A DNA stretch of 52,754 nt, taken from assembly GCA_014384025.1 (NCBI GenBank), contig JACNGQ010000186.1, positions 1 through 52,754 on the forward strand, written 5' to 3'. The stretch is from Planctomycetota bacterium. GTDB taxonomy: Bacteria; Planctomycetota; Phycisphaerae; Sedimentisphaerales; Anaerobacaceae. A program made the translations under genes and the position numbers. Under the pieces are notes generated by a model, which saw only the letters and a list, made by a program, of their open reading frames with translations, was not told where the DNA came from and did not search any database. Position 1 is the first letter of the stretch. Every line of letters starts with the position of its first letter. Below are positions 1 to 9,120 of the stretch, piece by piece.

Positions 1-233
1 AATGTGTTAACGGTCAATTTACCATCCTGGCACAAGATTCCGTTCCGTATGTTACAGGCAAGAACTATCAGGTTAAGATATCCGCCCAGGGCAGCTTATT
101 GAATGTCTCTATAGACGGCAGCCCGGTGTTCTCGGTAAATGACAGCACGTTTTCATCCGGGACAATAGCGCTGTATAGCTGGGGCAATGCGGGCGCTTAC
201 TTCGATGATATCTTAGTTGAGAGTTCACCCTAA
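1..233 (+). CDS. C-terminal end of a secreted concanavalin/LamG-like domain protein (5' truncated)
   Basis: The open frame runs from the window edge (codons in phase from base 3) to TAA at 231-233, giving about 76 residues. The sequence alternates short beta strands and turns, with a segment reading NVSIDGSPVFSV and an ending GAYFDDILVE. This is the usual last strand pattern of family-16/LamG-like jellyroll domains in planctomycete extracellular proteins. The start and any catalytic domain lie outside the window, so only a binding or structural C-terminal domain can be claimed. It lies upstream of, and is probably transcribed separately from, the pseudopilin gene at 522, which has its own promoter-like sequence. 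Confidence 0.7.
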   Translation, partial: CVNGQFTILAQDSVPYVTGKNYQVKISAQGSLLNVSIDGSPVFSVNDSTFSSGTIALYSWGNAGAYFDDILVESSP

Positions 234-432
234 TCATTAGGGATCCATGTTGGGCAGCAAAAGCCCATATTATCAACCTGTTCTATTCTGACGCAAATTA
301 TCTACGAAGGCGGCTTTGCATGATAATTGGGTGTTGAACTAATCGCATCATATTCGCGATAGAATGGGTGATTTCCTCTGGTCTGTATCAACTGTCTTAT
401 TTTCAGAGATAGCGCTTTAAGGGATTCCACTG

Positions 433-462
433 TTGCGGAATAGTATCCGGGTATGATATAAT
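433..462 (+). promoter_or_regulatory. Sigma70-type promoter of the pseudopilin gene
   Basis: A perfect -10 box TATAAT (457-462) is preceded at 18 bp by TTGCGG (433-438). Transcription would start near 469, giving a leader of about 50 nt before the start codon at 522, which carries a strong AAAGGAGG site. The call rests on consensus match only. Confidence 0.5.
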
Positions 463-521
463 TATGACCAGAGAGCATATTACTAAAAAAGATTATCTCT
501 CTGAAAGGAGGAATAAACGCT

Positions 522-1286
522 ATGCGCGAACGAAACGGTTTTACTTTAATAGAGCTTCTGGTTGTGATTGCTATTATTGCGCTGTTGCTTGCCATATTGA
601 TGCCGGCACTGCAACGTGTTAAGAGTCAGGCTCGGACGATAACCTGCCAGGGGAGTCTGCACCAATGGACACTTATCTGGTCTATGTTTACAACAGACAG
701 GGACGGTTATTTTCATCAGGGTCTTGGTGGTGAGAGCCAAACGAGCGAGGGCCGATGGCCTGTCGTGATGCGGACGGAGTACAAGGATCTGGATATGCGT
801 ACCTGCCCTTCGGCGACGAAACCTTTATCAGAAGGGGGTCAAAATCCATTTGCGGCATGGGGTATATTTGCGGACGGCTCTTTCGGAAGCTATGGTTTCA
901 ATGAGTGGCTGTGCAATCGAACCACGGGCAGCAATGCGAGCAATTACTACAGGCATGTAAATATCAAGCCTGCGGACAAGATACCGGTTTTCCTGGATTG
1001 TTTTTGGTACGATGTTTGGCCGTTTCACACCGATCAACCTCCGCTATATGACGCCGCGACGGAAAACCTTGCCGGCAGCAATGAAATGCGGCGGGTCTGT
1101 CTGAACCGGCACAGTGCGGCTGTCAACGGTGCATTTTTGGATTGGTCCATAAGGAAAATAGGGCTCAAAGAATTATGGACGCTGAATTGGCATAACAATT
1201 TCGATATCCGTGGTCCCTGGACCATTGCTGGCGATGTTCAGTCGAGCGACTGGCCGGAATGGATGAGAAACTTTCAGGACTACTGA
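522..1286 (+). CDS. Prepilin-type N-terminal cleavage/methylation domain protein (pseudopilin)
   Basis: 254 residues. A short basic leader is followed by GFTLIELLVVIAII (residues 6-19), the type IV prepilin peptidase site with Gly before Phe and Glu at +5, then one hydrophobic helix. The C-terminal part has HSAAVNGAFLDW, which resembles the H-X9-DG motif of planctomycete pseudopilins with Asp retained. Proteins of this group are very numerous in Planctomycetota and are thought to be type II secretion-like or surface pseudopilins; the individual role is unknown. The start is supported by GAAAGGAGG about 11 nt upstream. The gene converges with the isomerase gene at 1311. Confidence 0.9.
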   Translation: MRERNGFTLIELLVVIAIIALLLAILMPALQRVKSQARTITCQGSLHQWTLIWSMFTTDRDGYFHQGLGGESQTSEGRWPVVMRTEYKDLDMRTCPSATKPLSEGGQNPFAAWGIFADGSFGSYGFNEWLCNRTTGSNASNYYRHVNIKPADKIPVFLDCFWYDVWPFHTDQPPLYDAATENLAGSNEMRRVCLNRHSAAVNGAFLDWSIRKIGLKELWTLNWHNNFDIRGPWTIAGDVQSSDWPEWMRNFQDY

Positions 1287-1310
1287 TTAGCTTAACTCCG
1301 CAAGTATCTG

Positions 1311-2399
1311 CTAAGAGATGCGCCCCAGGATGCGATCCAGAGAGTCTGATGTCTGGTAGATAAGGGCCTCCGGGTAGTGCGGATAGGGATGAAAATATTC
1401 AAAGGTGGCATATCCTCTGTATCCGACTTTGTCTAACTCTTCCATTACAGCGGGCCAATTAGTAGTACCATCCAGCAACGGACGGAACGTTTCCAGTGAA
1501 TGATCGGTGCTCTTCTTTGAAAATTCCTTGAAATGGGTATTTTGAATGCGTTTACCCATCATCGGTATCCAATGCTCGGGATGCTGAAAAATGGAAATGT
1601 TTCCGGTGTCGAAATGAATCTTCACATGCTCACTTTGAAACGAGTCAACAAAATCGTTCATTTCCATTGGAGTCATCAGGTAGCCGCTGAAGAAAATGTT
1701 CTCAACGTTTAGGAAAACATTCAGCTTCTCGGCCTGGGGTATAAGTTTTTTGACGGCTTCTCTTGCACGGCGATCACAGACGTCGTTGGGTACCGGCTCA
1801 TAATCGTCTCGCCATGGAATATCAACAGCGCCCGGTACAAGCAGTACGTCTTGCACGCCAAGGTCGTGAGCGGCTTGTGCGATTTTTCCGGCTAATTCGA
1901 GACCTTTCTTCCTCTTGTCCGGGTCGTTGCTGCTCAATGGATAAGGCCAAAAGAGAAAGGAGCAAAGCCCGCTAATCCGGATGCCGATTTTTTCGGCCAA
2001 TCGTCGAATGGCCTGGTAATCTTTCGTACCTGATTTTGGCGAAAGGTCGTTCTCCAGGTCGTAGTTTAATTCGATGCCATCAAATCCTGCATCTTTGGCT
2101 AACTGCAGGCACTCCTTCAAATTCATTTGCTGTGGATAAGGAAAGGCCCACTGGTTGATGGATTTCTTCATAGCGTAACGTTTTGGTGAACCTTTTCGCG
2201 GATCGGGCTTTCGTTTCGTCTTCTTTGCGTGGGCTTCACTCGAAAATGCTGCTGCACCTGCAGAAGCCAACACGGCTTTGATTACACTGCGGCGGGTCAG
2301 ACAATTATGTCCCGGCGGCAAAATACCGGCTTTCGAGTCCTTTGTATTGTTATCCTTTGATTGATTTTTCGGACAAATAGAATCTTTCGAGTTGAACAT
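1311..2399 (-). CDS. Sugar-phosphate isomerase/epimerase-like TIM barrel with Tat signal
   Basis: 362 residues. A long polar lead-in precedes a twin-arginine motif and hydrophobic stretch (TRRSVIKAVLASAGAAAF, about residues 35-52) ending at an AHA-like cleavage site, so export by Tat is likely. The mature part is an AP-endonuclease-2/xylose-isomerase-like barrel: FDGIELNYDLE, a metal-ligand Glu in LNVENIFF, KIHFDTGN and a final GYATFEYF. These are the acidic and His ligands expected for a divalent metal. The substrate is unknown; family members isomerise or epimerise sugars and inositols. ATG at 2399 is preceded by AAGGTGAT, which overlaps the stop of the upstream esterase gene (4-bp gap), so the two are probably translationally linked. 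Confidence 0.88.
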   Translation of the reverse strand: MFNSKDSICPKNQSKDNNTKDSKAGILPPGHNCLTRRSVIKAVLASAGAAAFSSEAHAKKTKRKPDPRKGSPKRYAMKKSINQWAFPYPQQMNLKECLQLAKDAGFDGIELNYDLENDLSPKSGTKDYQAIRRLAEKIGIRISGLCSFLFWPYPLSSNDPDKRKKGLELAGKIAQAAHDLGVQDVLLVPGAVDIPWRDDYEPVPNDVCDRRAREAVKKLIPQAEKLNVFLNVENIFFSGYLMTPMEMNDFVDSFQSEHVKIHFDTGNISIFQHPEHWIPMMGKRIQNTHFKEFSKKSTDHSLETFRPLLDGTTNWPAVMEELDKVGYRGYATFEYFHPYPHYPEALIYQTSDSLDRILGRIS

Positions 2400-2403
2400 A
2401 GTA

Positions 2404-3474
2404 TCACCTTTTGGTTCTCATATCATAAATTTCCTGTTTCCAACGGTTTTCATATAGATGCTTGTCAAAGAAATATACCAATCCCGGCAAGTCTATGACG
2501 TGTCCCTCTCCATGGACATCCAGGATTACATTTTCAGGCCTGTCCAAATCTTTATATATCGTTTTGATTTCATCCATCGCACGGCGAGCTAAAGGAACAT
2601 AGAACTGACTGGCCGGTTCAAGCATACCGTTCTGACATTGCAGAGGTCTGGGGGCGATAAGAGAATAGACATCGGCAAAGTCAACGTGTTCTCTAAGCCC
2701 CTCGAATTTCCAGCACATGCAGTGATTCTGCTCCATTTGATCCATCGTGGTTAGGAAACCGGCACTTACTGTAGCTGCAATTCTTTCATCCATGGCTCCC
2801 AGCCACATTGCCATTTCCCCACCCAGTGACAGACCGCCGCAGCCAATCCTGCGCTTATCCACTTCTGACATGGATTGCAGGTAATCTACACATCGAATCA
2901 GGTCCCAAAGCCGTTCGGTCATAAGTAACCGGCCTTTTTCGTAAACTTTGTGCTGGCTCACAGTAGTGGAAATTGTTACGTATCCCGTTTCAGCTAAAAC
3001 AGTGCCGAATCCCTTATATATACTGTCTGATTTTTTTCTCGGGCCTTCTCCAGAAAAAGTTTTGGGATCATATGGGCTATAGAGGTCGCTCCCATGACCT
3101 CCTATGCAAACGACTGCCGGAACAGGTTTGGCCTTTGAGCTTGGTATGGTAACAACAACTCGTATGCGCCTGCTCGATGTGGAATTTATTTCGACTTCCA
3201 TGATGTGGTATGTTCCTCTGTCTGCACGGGAGAGTTCATTTGCACTGAAAGGAATTGAGTTTCTTCTCTGGAGTGAATTGTCCATTTTGAGCAGTAGAAA
3301 TAGCCTGGCTCTAACATCTTCTTGCCACGCTTTGGCATCGTCTGCTGACCTTGATATATATCTCATAGAACGCTGTTGTGGGATGGCTTGGTCCTGTTTA
3401 GGTGCCGCGAGCAAAACAGAATTGCCGAAAAAAGCAAAAACTATCGCCATTATAATTCGTCTGTGAGTATACAT
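2404..3474 (-). CDS. Secreted dienelactone hydrolase/acetyl-xylan-esterase-like alpha/beta hydrolase
   Basis: 356 residues with an N-terminal signal peptide (RRIIMAIVFAFFGNSVLLAA). The fold is an alpha/beta hydrolase: oxyanion region VVCIGGHGSD, nucleophile elbow GGLSLGGE (Ser in a G-x-S-x-G context), acid near the PRPLQC segment and a late His in DVHGEGHVI. Family members cleave ester bonds on polysaccharides or dienelactones; an acetyl or acyl esterase acting on a glycan is the likeliest role here. It lies between a polysaccharide-lyase-like gene (46 bp upstream) and a TIM-barrel isomerase (4 bp downstream), which suggests a small glycan-processing operon. ATG at 3474 has GGAG 11 nt upstream. 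Confidence 0.87.
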   Translation of the reverse strand: MYTHRRIIMAIVFAFFGNSVLLAAPKQDQAIPQQRSMRYISRSADDAKAWQEDVRARLFLLLKMDNSLQRRNSIPFSANELSRADRGTYHIMEVEINSTSSRRIRVVVTIPSSKAKPVPAVVCIGGHGSDLYSPYDPKTFSGEGPRKKSDSIYKGFGTVLAETGYVTISTTVSQHKVYEKGRLLMTERLWDLIRCVDYLQSMSEVDKRRIGCGGLSLGGEMAMWLGAMDERIAATVSAGFLTTMDQMEQNHCMCWKFEGLREHVDFADVYSLIAPRPLQCQNGMLEPASQFYVPLARRAMDEIKTIYKDLDRPENVILDVHGEGHVIDLPGLVYFFDKHLYENRWKQEIYDMRTKR

Positions 3475-3520
3475 TTGTAACTCATCTCCTGAATATGGAA
3501 TTGTTTTATAAGAACACCGG

Positions 3521-4432
3521 CTACTTGTGGTTTGTCAAAGGCAGCATCGGGCCGATGTACTGCTTTGCTATAACAACATTGTCGATAAATAGATGGTCGT
3601 CACTATCTGCTGCCCACGTTCCGCCGTGGTAGATGTTTATCCAGATACGCTCTATCTTCAGGTCGGGCACATCGCGCATGCGTACATCTGTCTTCTCGAA
3701 TGCGAGCCTTCCATCGACCCAGCCGCGAAGGATGCCATCGTTCTTTCCCGGTGTGTTCATCCTCACGTACTGTTCGATACAGTACCAATGATTATTCTCA
3801 AGATAGCCCAGTTGATCCTTCTGCCAAATCCAGGCACTACCGTATCTGCCCCGCATATCAGCGTGATAGCAATAGAATCCTGTTGGCGTCTTTCCTTCTT
3901 TTTGCCCCTGGAACTGGCCCCGTGCCGACCATCCATTTCGACCATTGCTTGGTCTGCCGCCCCAGCCGCCCCGATTGTACGTACCGCCGATACCGGGCAG
4001 CTTGCCGCCCCTTCGAGGGTTCCAGTCGCTACCGAAGCGAAGATAATACCGAAAGTATATCTCTTCCGGCTCGCTCCCCGTTTTGTCCTTGAAATTATAT
4101 TCGATACTTGCACCGTAGTGGTCGCCCTTACGCACTTTGATTTGCAATGCCTTGTTCTGCAGAGGCTCAAAGCTCCGTTCTTTGTCCTCGTTTATCACAC
4201 GGACGGTCTTTCGTTTTCCGCCTGAGAAGTACTTGTGCCATTGATCGGACTCGAAATCAGTAAAGAGGATAACGTTTGAATCTTTTTCAATTCCTTTGTC
4301 ACCGGCATACTTAGCCGCCAATCCTCTTTCAACCGGCGTTTGTCCACCGAAAGAGATTATTGCCGGTGCAAAACAAATCGCAACAAGCCACGACATTAAT
4401 ATCCGTGTATTCTGTGCACTATATATGGTCAC
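3521..4432 (-). CDS. Polysaccharide lyase family 14-like secreted protein
   Basis: 303 residues, GTG start at 4432 with AAAGGA 6 nt upstream. An N-terminal hydrophobic signal (ILMSWLVAICFAPAIISFG) is followed by a jellyroll domain with an FRYYLRFGSDWNPRRGGKLP segment, then GIGGTYNRGGWGG, a SARGQF strand, GFYCYHADM, a YVRMNTPGKNDGILRGWVDG segment and a final HLFIDNVVIAKQY. The GGKLPG motif and the G-x-L-x-G-W-V-D-G strand are characteristic of PL14-like alginate/glucuronan lyases and relatives. Catalytic activity is not certain, because many bacterial members are uncharacterised. It is probably the first gene of the minus-strand operon 4432-1311. Confidence 0.75.
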   Translation of the reverse strand: MTIYSAQNTRILMSWLVAICFAPAIISFGGQTPVERGLAAKYAGDKGIEKDSNVILFTDFESDQWHKYFSGGKRKTVRVINEDKERSFEPLQNKALQIKVRKGDHYGASIEYNFKDKTGSEPEEIYFRYYLRFGSDWNPRRGGKLPGIGGTYNRGGWGGRPSNGRNGWSARGQFQGQKEGKTPTGFYCYHADMRGRYGSAWIWQKDQLGYLENNHWYCIEQYVRMNTPGKNDGILRGWVDGRLAFEKTDVRMRDVPDLKIERIWINIYHGGTWAADSDDHLFIDNVVIAKQYIGPMLPLTNHK

Positions 4433-4568
4433 GTCGAAATCCTTTCTTTGCTTTAGAGAATGCTCGATAGATTATAACGTCAAAGATGAATTGTTGCAAT
4501 TGATTCGGTGTATTTGTTACAATGCTCTATAAATTGTTGATGATATTGTTGTTAAAGGAGAAGTGGAT

Positions 4569-7500
4569 ATGAAGACCAATCGCTTTTTGTTTACGAAACC
4601 TGTATTTGTTTTGTGTGTATTGTGTATGGTCTCAGTTATCGCAGCTCAGTCAACGGTTTCTGAGCAGCAGGCCAGGCGGATTCTGGAGGCTACTAACATC
4701 AAAGGTGGTTTAATCGTTCACGTTGGTTGTGGAGACGGAAAGCTCACTGCGGCGTTGTGTGCAGGTGACAGTTATCTTGTTCAAGGGCTGGACACCGACG
4801 TTCAGGCAGTGCGAAGAGCGAGAGAGCACATCAGGGAGCTGGGAATTTACGGCGCGGTATCGGTTGACATCTTCGATGGGAAGCGGCTGCCGTATGCGGA
4901 CAACCTCGTGAACCTTGTTGTGGCTGAAGATGCAGGTGACGTCGCAGAGATTGAGCTTATACGCGTGCTGGCGCCAGGCGGCATATTGTATGAGAAGGAA
5001 GACGGCCGCTGGAGCAGTACCGTTAAACAGCGGCCTGAAAACATTGACGAATGGACACACTTTCTCCACGATGCAAGCGGGAATCCGGTGGCCCATGATG
5101 AGGTGGTCGGGCCGCCTCGTCACGTCCAGTGGATCGCTGAACCTCGACATACGCGGAGTCATGAACATATTCCGAGTATCTATGCGTTGGTCTCGACAAA
5201 TGGACGGATATTTTATATCGCGGACGAGGCTTCCGTTGCATCTATCCGACAGACTCCGCAATGGTATCTCGAAGCTCGCGATGCTTTCAACGGAATCCAG
5301 CTCTGGAAGAAACCGATCGGTACGTGGTTTCCTCATATCGTTAACTGGGGCCAAACGCCCCGTCAGCTTCAGAGAAAACTGGTTGCCGTTGGGAACCGAG
5401 TCTATGTTACTCTCGGCCTTCATTCGCCGCTGACTGCTGTGGATGCGGCCACCGGAGAGATTCTGAAAGTTTATGAGAACACCCGTGGTACCGAGGAAAT
5501 CGTTCTTCACAAGGGGACATTGCTTCTTGTCGTTCGAAGTGTTACTGATGAGCGAGTCAACGAGTTGTCGCAATGGGTACAGCTTGTCAGGAAGAAGTCC
5601 CCTTTAGATGCGCGAGAGACAGCCGAACCGCTGGTCAAACGCCTTCGTGCGACCGAAGCTAAGGGCGATAAAACTGTTCTTGCTCTCGATGCCGATACCG
5701 GGCGCTTGCTCTGGAAGAAGGATGGTGCGAATGTCTCCGGGCTTCGAACGCTCAGTCTGTGCGCTGATGGCGACCGGGTGTTCTATCAAAACGGGAGAGA
5801 CGTTGTCAGCCTCGACCTTGGAACGGGACGAGAGCTATGGTCCGAATCCTCTGCTCCTATGCGCATGGTGAGTAATGACAGCGTCTTCTGTGCTGATGGC
5901 AAGACCGTAACGGCTCTGTCGGCACAGACTGGAGAGACACAATGGGCCAAGGCAGCCTCACTCACTGAAATTCGAGACTTGTTTGTTGCCGGCGGCTCGC
6001 TCTGGGTGGGCGGCTTCAAGCCATTTCCGACAAAGAGGGGGCCTTCATGGGGCCCATACTTTGCGACGCAGCGGGATCTGACTACCGGCGAAATACTTAT
6101 GCACGTCGAACCCGAGAACCCGAGTCACCATCATCGATGCTACTCTAACAAGGCCACCGACCGCTACATCCTCGGAGGCAGGAGAGGTACTGAGTTCATC
6201 GATCTAAAGTCTGGCGATGTTCTGTGGCATAGCTGGGCCCGAGGTGTCTGCAAGTATGGCGTCATGCCGTGCAACGGACTCCTCTACACTCCGCCTCATC
6301 CCTGTGCATGCTATGTGGGAGTTAAGCTGTCGGGATTTCATGCCCTCGCCCCGGAAAGAAAAACCGGATTTGCGGTTAGAAAATCCGAAGAGGGCTGTGT
6401 TGAGCGCGGCCCCGCTTATGACAAAATCAACAATAGTCAATCGTCAATCAACAATAATTCGGACTGGCCTACATATCGCTTCGATGTCCAGCGAAGCGGC
6501 TCTACACCGGTCACTGTTCCTGCTGCGCTGCGCCGCAAATGGCAGATGAAAGCCGGTCGCAAGATTACGGCTCCTACCATTGCCGAGGGTAAGGTGTTCG
6601 CAGCCTCTATAGATGAGCACGAGATCTGTGCGATTGACGCTGATTCGGGTCGGCTTATGTGGCACTTCACTGCTGGCGCACGCGTCGATTCACCGCCTAC
6701 TCTATACCATGGCCGTGTGATCTTCGGCTCTCGCGACGGGTGCGTGTACAGCCTGCGGGCGTCGGATGGCGAACTGGATTGGCGTCTGCGAATAGCTCGC
6801 GATGGACGGCGCATATCGGTTTGCGGTCAGCTCGAATCTGCGTCGCCCGTACTCGGAAGCGTGTTGGTTCGAGATGGGGTGATATATTCTACGGCCGGCA
6901 GGTCATCTTATCTGGATGGCGGGATCGACCTCTATCGACTCGAACCCGAGACGGGCAGGGCATTATCAAAAACACCGATTTACAGCCCCGACCCTGAAAC
7001 AGGAAAACAGCCTCCGCAATTCGCACCATCATCCATGCCTGGTGCTCGTGCGGATATTTTAACGGGTGATGAAAGCTGCATCTACTTACGGGACATGGTT
7101 TTCGATAAGAGCGGCGCCGTATTGCCGGAGGGAAAGGCGCACTTGTTCACGCTGACCGATTTTTTGGATGACTCGTGGCCTCACCGCTCTTATTGGATAT
7201 TCGGTAAAAGCTGTTCCATCTCGACCGGTTGCAGCGGGCGTGACAGAAATCTCATCTTCGGCAGGCTGCTTGTTTTTGACGAGTCGATGATTTACGGATA
7301 TGGACGGAAGCAGGTCCACTGGTCGAACCAACTGCAGGACGGAACTTACCGGCTCTTCGCCGTCAAGCGGGACGATGGGAAAGCTCAGTGGACAAAATCT
7401 TTGACGATTCATGTCCGTGCAATGGTTCTGGCGGACAAGGTGCTGTTTGTTGCCGGGCCCCGCATGGAAACAGGTGATGGGCAGAAGGACCTTAACGAGA

Positions 7501-7661
7501 GCGGGGGGGCGGTGCTCATGGCCATATCGACCTCTGACGGGAGCGAGTTGGCACGGTACAAGCTCGATTCAACGCCTGTCTTTGATGGAATGGCAGCGGC
7601 TTATGGACGACTCTATGTTTCAATGGAAAATGGCAACCTGCTCTGCATGAGTGAAAAGTAG
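4569..7661 (+). CDS. Secreted SAM-methyltransferase-fold domain fused to a PQQ-type beta-propeller
   Basis: 1030 residues from ATG 4569. That ATG is chosen because AAAGGAG at 4554-4560 gives 8-nt spacing, whereas the GTG at 4563 is too close. A signal peptide (about residues 1-28) precedes a class I methyltransferase fold: LIVHVGCGDGKL as motif I, GLDTDVQAV as motif II and LAPGGILYEKEDGRW. The rest has repeated blades of the type VYVTLGLHSPLTAVDAATGE, LALDADTGRLLWKK and VYSLRASDGELDWRL, as in PQQ or BamB-like propellers. A Ser/Asn-rich linker near residue 620 separates two propeller halves. SAM is not expected outside the cytoplasm, so the first domain may be a repurposed fold. Proteins of this architecture occur in Planctomycetota; their substrate is unknown. 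Confidence 0.85.
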   Translation: MKTNRFLFTKPVFVLCVLCMVSVIAAQSTVSEQQARRILEATNIKGGLIVHVGCGDGKLTAALCAGDSYLVQGLDTDVQAVRRAREHIRELGIYGAVSVDIFDGKRLPYADNLVNLVVAEDAGDVAEIELIRVLAPGGILYEKEDGRWSSTVKQRPENIDEWTHFLHDASGNPVAHDEVVGPPRHVQWIAEPRHTRSHEHIPSIYALVSTNGRIFYIADEASVASIRQTPQWYLEARDAFNGIQLWKKPIGTWFPHIVNWGQTPRQLQRKLVAVGNRVYVTLGLHSPLTAVDAATGEILKVYENTRGTEEIVLHKGTLLLVVRSVTDERVNELSQWVQLVRKKSPLDARETAEPLVKRLRATEAKGDKTVLALDADTGRLLWKKDGANVSGLRTLSLCADGDRVFYQNGRDVVSLDLGTGRELWSESSAPMRMVSNDSVFCADGKTVTALSAQTGETQWAKAASLTEIRDLFVAGGSLWVGGFKPFPTKRGPSWGPYFATQRDLTTGEILMHVEPENPSHHHRCYSNKATDRYILGGRRGTEFIDLKSGDVLWHSWARGVCKYGVMPCNGLLYTPPHPCACYVGVKLSGFHALAPERKTGFAVRKSEEGCVERGPAYDKINNSQSSINNNSDWPTYRFDVQRSGSTPVTVPAALRRKWQMKAGRKITAPTIAEGKVFAASIDEHEICAIDADSGRLMWHFTAGARVDSPPTLYHGRVIFGSRDGCVYSLRASDGELDWRLRIARDGRRISVCGQLESASPVLGSVLVRDGVIYSTAGRSSYLDGGIDLYRLEPETGRALSKTPIYSPDPETGKQPPQFAPSSMPGARADILTGDESCIYLRDMVFDKSGAVLPEGKAHLFTLTDFLDDSWPHRSYWIFGKSCSISTGCSGRDRNLIFGRLLVFDESMIYGYGRKQVHWSNQLQDGTYRLFAVKRDDGKAQWTKSLTIHVRAMVLADKVLFVAGPRMETGDGQKDLNESGGAVLMAISTSDGSELARYKLDSTPVFDGMAAAYGRLYVSMENGNLLCMSEK

Positions 7662-7782
7662 CTCCGGTTTTGTTTTTTCAGTAGTATAAAAACCAATATT
7701 AGTTCCTGCCTTTAATAAGCAGCTTTCTAATTATATAGAGTCGCTTTTAATATGGTGACAGTGGTTTTCGCAAAGGAAAGAT

Positions 7783-8301
7783 ATGATTGAATTACTTAGA
7801 AACAGAAGAAGTATCAGAAAGTACACAGACAAGGTTATCGAGCCGGAGAAGATTGAAATACTGAAGGAGGCTGTTTTGAGGTCACCATCTTCGAGGGGTA
7901 TTGACCCGTGGGAATTTATTTTTGTGGACAATCGGGAACTTCTTAAGCAACTTGCTTTATGCAAACCACATGGCGCCAGTTTCCTTGAGGGTGCCGCACT
8001 TGGCATTGGTATTTGTGCTGAAGTGAAGAAAAGCGACGTATGGGTTGAGGATTGCTCTATTGCATCTATTCTCGTCCAGATGGTTGCTCAATCGATTGGC
8101 CTGGGCAGTTGTTGGATACAAATCAGGAACAGGAACTTTAATGAACAAATGAATTCGGAAGACTACATCAGGAAGTTATTGAATATTCCGGACGGTTTGA
8201 AGGTCGAATCAATAATCGCTCTCGGGTATCCGGCGGAGAAGAAAGAACCTGTTCCGCGAGAAAATCTCAAATACGAAAAGGTACGAATTAACTGTTACTG
8301 A
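7783..8301 (+). CDS. Nitroreductase family protein
   Basis: 172 residues, start ATG with GGAAAG just upstream. It opens with MIELLRNRRSIRKYTDKVIE, the FMN phosphate-binding R-R-S-x-R-x-Y signature. It continues with RSPSSRGIDPWEFIFVD and ends with a glycine-rich segment (SIGLGSCWIQI) and IIALGYPAEKKEP, both standard in the family. The enzyme is a cytoplasmic FMN flavoprotein that reduces nitro groups, quinones or related substrates with NAD(P)H. It is 2 bp upstream of the small secretion-type ATPase gene, so the two are probably co-transcribed, although no shared function is obvious. Confidence 0.93.
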   Translation: MIELLRNRRSIRKYTDKVIEPEKIEILKEAVLRSPSSRGIDPWEFIFVDNRELLKQLALCKPHGASFLEGAALGIGICAEVKKSDVWVEDCSIASILVQMVAQSIGLGSCWIQIRNRNFNEQMNSEDYIRKLLNIPDGLKVESIIALGYPAEKKEPVPRENLKYEKVRINCY

Positions 8302-8303
8302 AA

Positions 8304-9071
8304 ATGAATGATGCAATTGCAAGACACTGTGAAGAATTGAACCGCTGTAATCAGCGAGGGGGGCGGATGTTGTCTGTCTTTGATTTACTTGCGGCAAAAA
8401 CTTTAGACCTCGATTTGGCGGCTTATCTAATGGCCCGCATTAGCAGGGGGGCGTCTTTCATGGTTGGCTCTGTTCCGGGGGGAGCAGGCAAGACGACGGT
8501 TATGTGCGCTTTGCTTAATTTCGTGCCGGTGGATGTTCCGATGATTGCAGCAACACCGGAAGCGGTTTATCAGGCATCACAGGCAGCAACATCTCCGCCG
8601 GCTTGTTATATATGTCATGAAATAGGCTCCGGGTCGTATTTTGCGTATTTGTGGTCGGATACGTTGAGGACTTATTGCAGGTTGTCTGAAAACGGACACG
8701 TGCTGGCGACGAATCTGCACGCGGATGACATGGAAGAGGCAAGAGCTCAGGTATGCGGTGATAATGGTGTTCGACAAGAACTTTTTAATCGATTTGAGTT
8801 GCTCATATTTCTGCGCATCGAGGGTTCTTACCTTAAAACCCAACGCCGGATTGAAAAAGTTTACTCGAGTGACGGCTTGTCCGACCATGTATTGGTATTT
8901 GACGCAGGCAATAACAACAAGATTGAGCCGAAAGTAAATAACTATGTGGCGGAGCCGGATTATGTTAGCGCTTGCCGGGAGTTCTTAAAGAAAATGGCAC
9001 CCAAGACGTGTACCATCGAACAGACTCGTCATCAGGTAGTTGAGTTTCTTGCTCATAATCTTTCCTTGTAG
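8304..9071 (+). CDS. Small stand-alone GspE/PilT/TadA-like P-loop ATPase
   Basis: 255 residues. A short N-terminal helical region is followed by Walker A GSVPGGAGKTTV (residues 54-65), a Walker-B-like hydrophobic strand ending in Glu (ACYICHEIG), and NGHVLATNLHADDMEEA. The last matches the conserved G-H-x-x-x-T-x-H-A-x block of type II secretion and type IV pilus ATPases. The usual N-terminal N1/N2 domains and the tetracysteine zinc motif are absent, so this is only the RecA-like core. Its start follows the nitroreductase stop by 2 bp. No pilus assembly genes are adjacent and its function is unknown. It may be a solitary RecA-like ATPase, not a secretion motor. Confidence 0.75.
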   Translation: MNDAIARHCEELNRCNQRGGRMLSVFDLLAAKTLDLDLAAYLMARISRGASFMVGSVPGGAGKTTVMCALLNFVPVDVPMIAATPEAVYQASQAATSPPACYICHEIGSGSYFAYLWSDTLRTYCRLSENGHVLATNLHADDMEEARAQVCGDNGVRQELFNRFELLIFLRIEGSYLKTQRRIEKVYSSDGLSDHVLVFDAGNNNKIEPKVNNYVAEPDYVSACREFLKKMAPKTCTIEQTRHQVVEFLAHNLSL

Positions 9072-9120
9072 TACTATAGAAACTTATGGAATGACTAACT
9101 AAAAACAGGATGGAGTGAAC

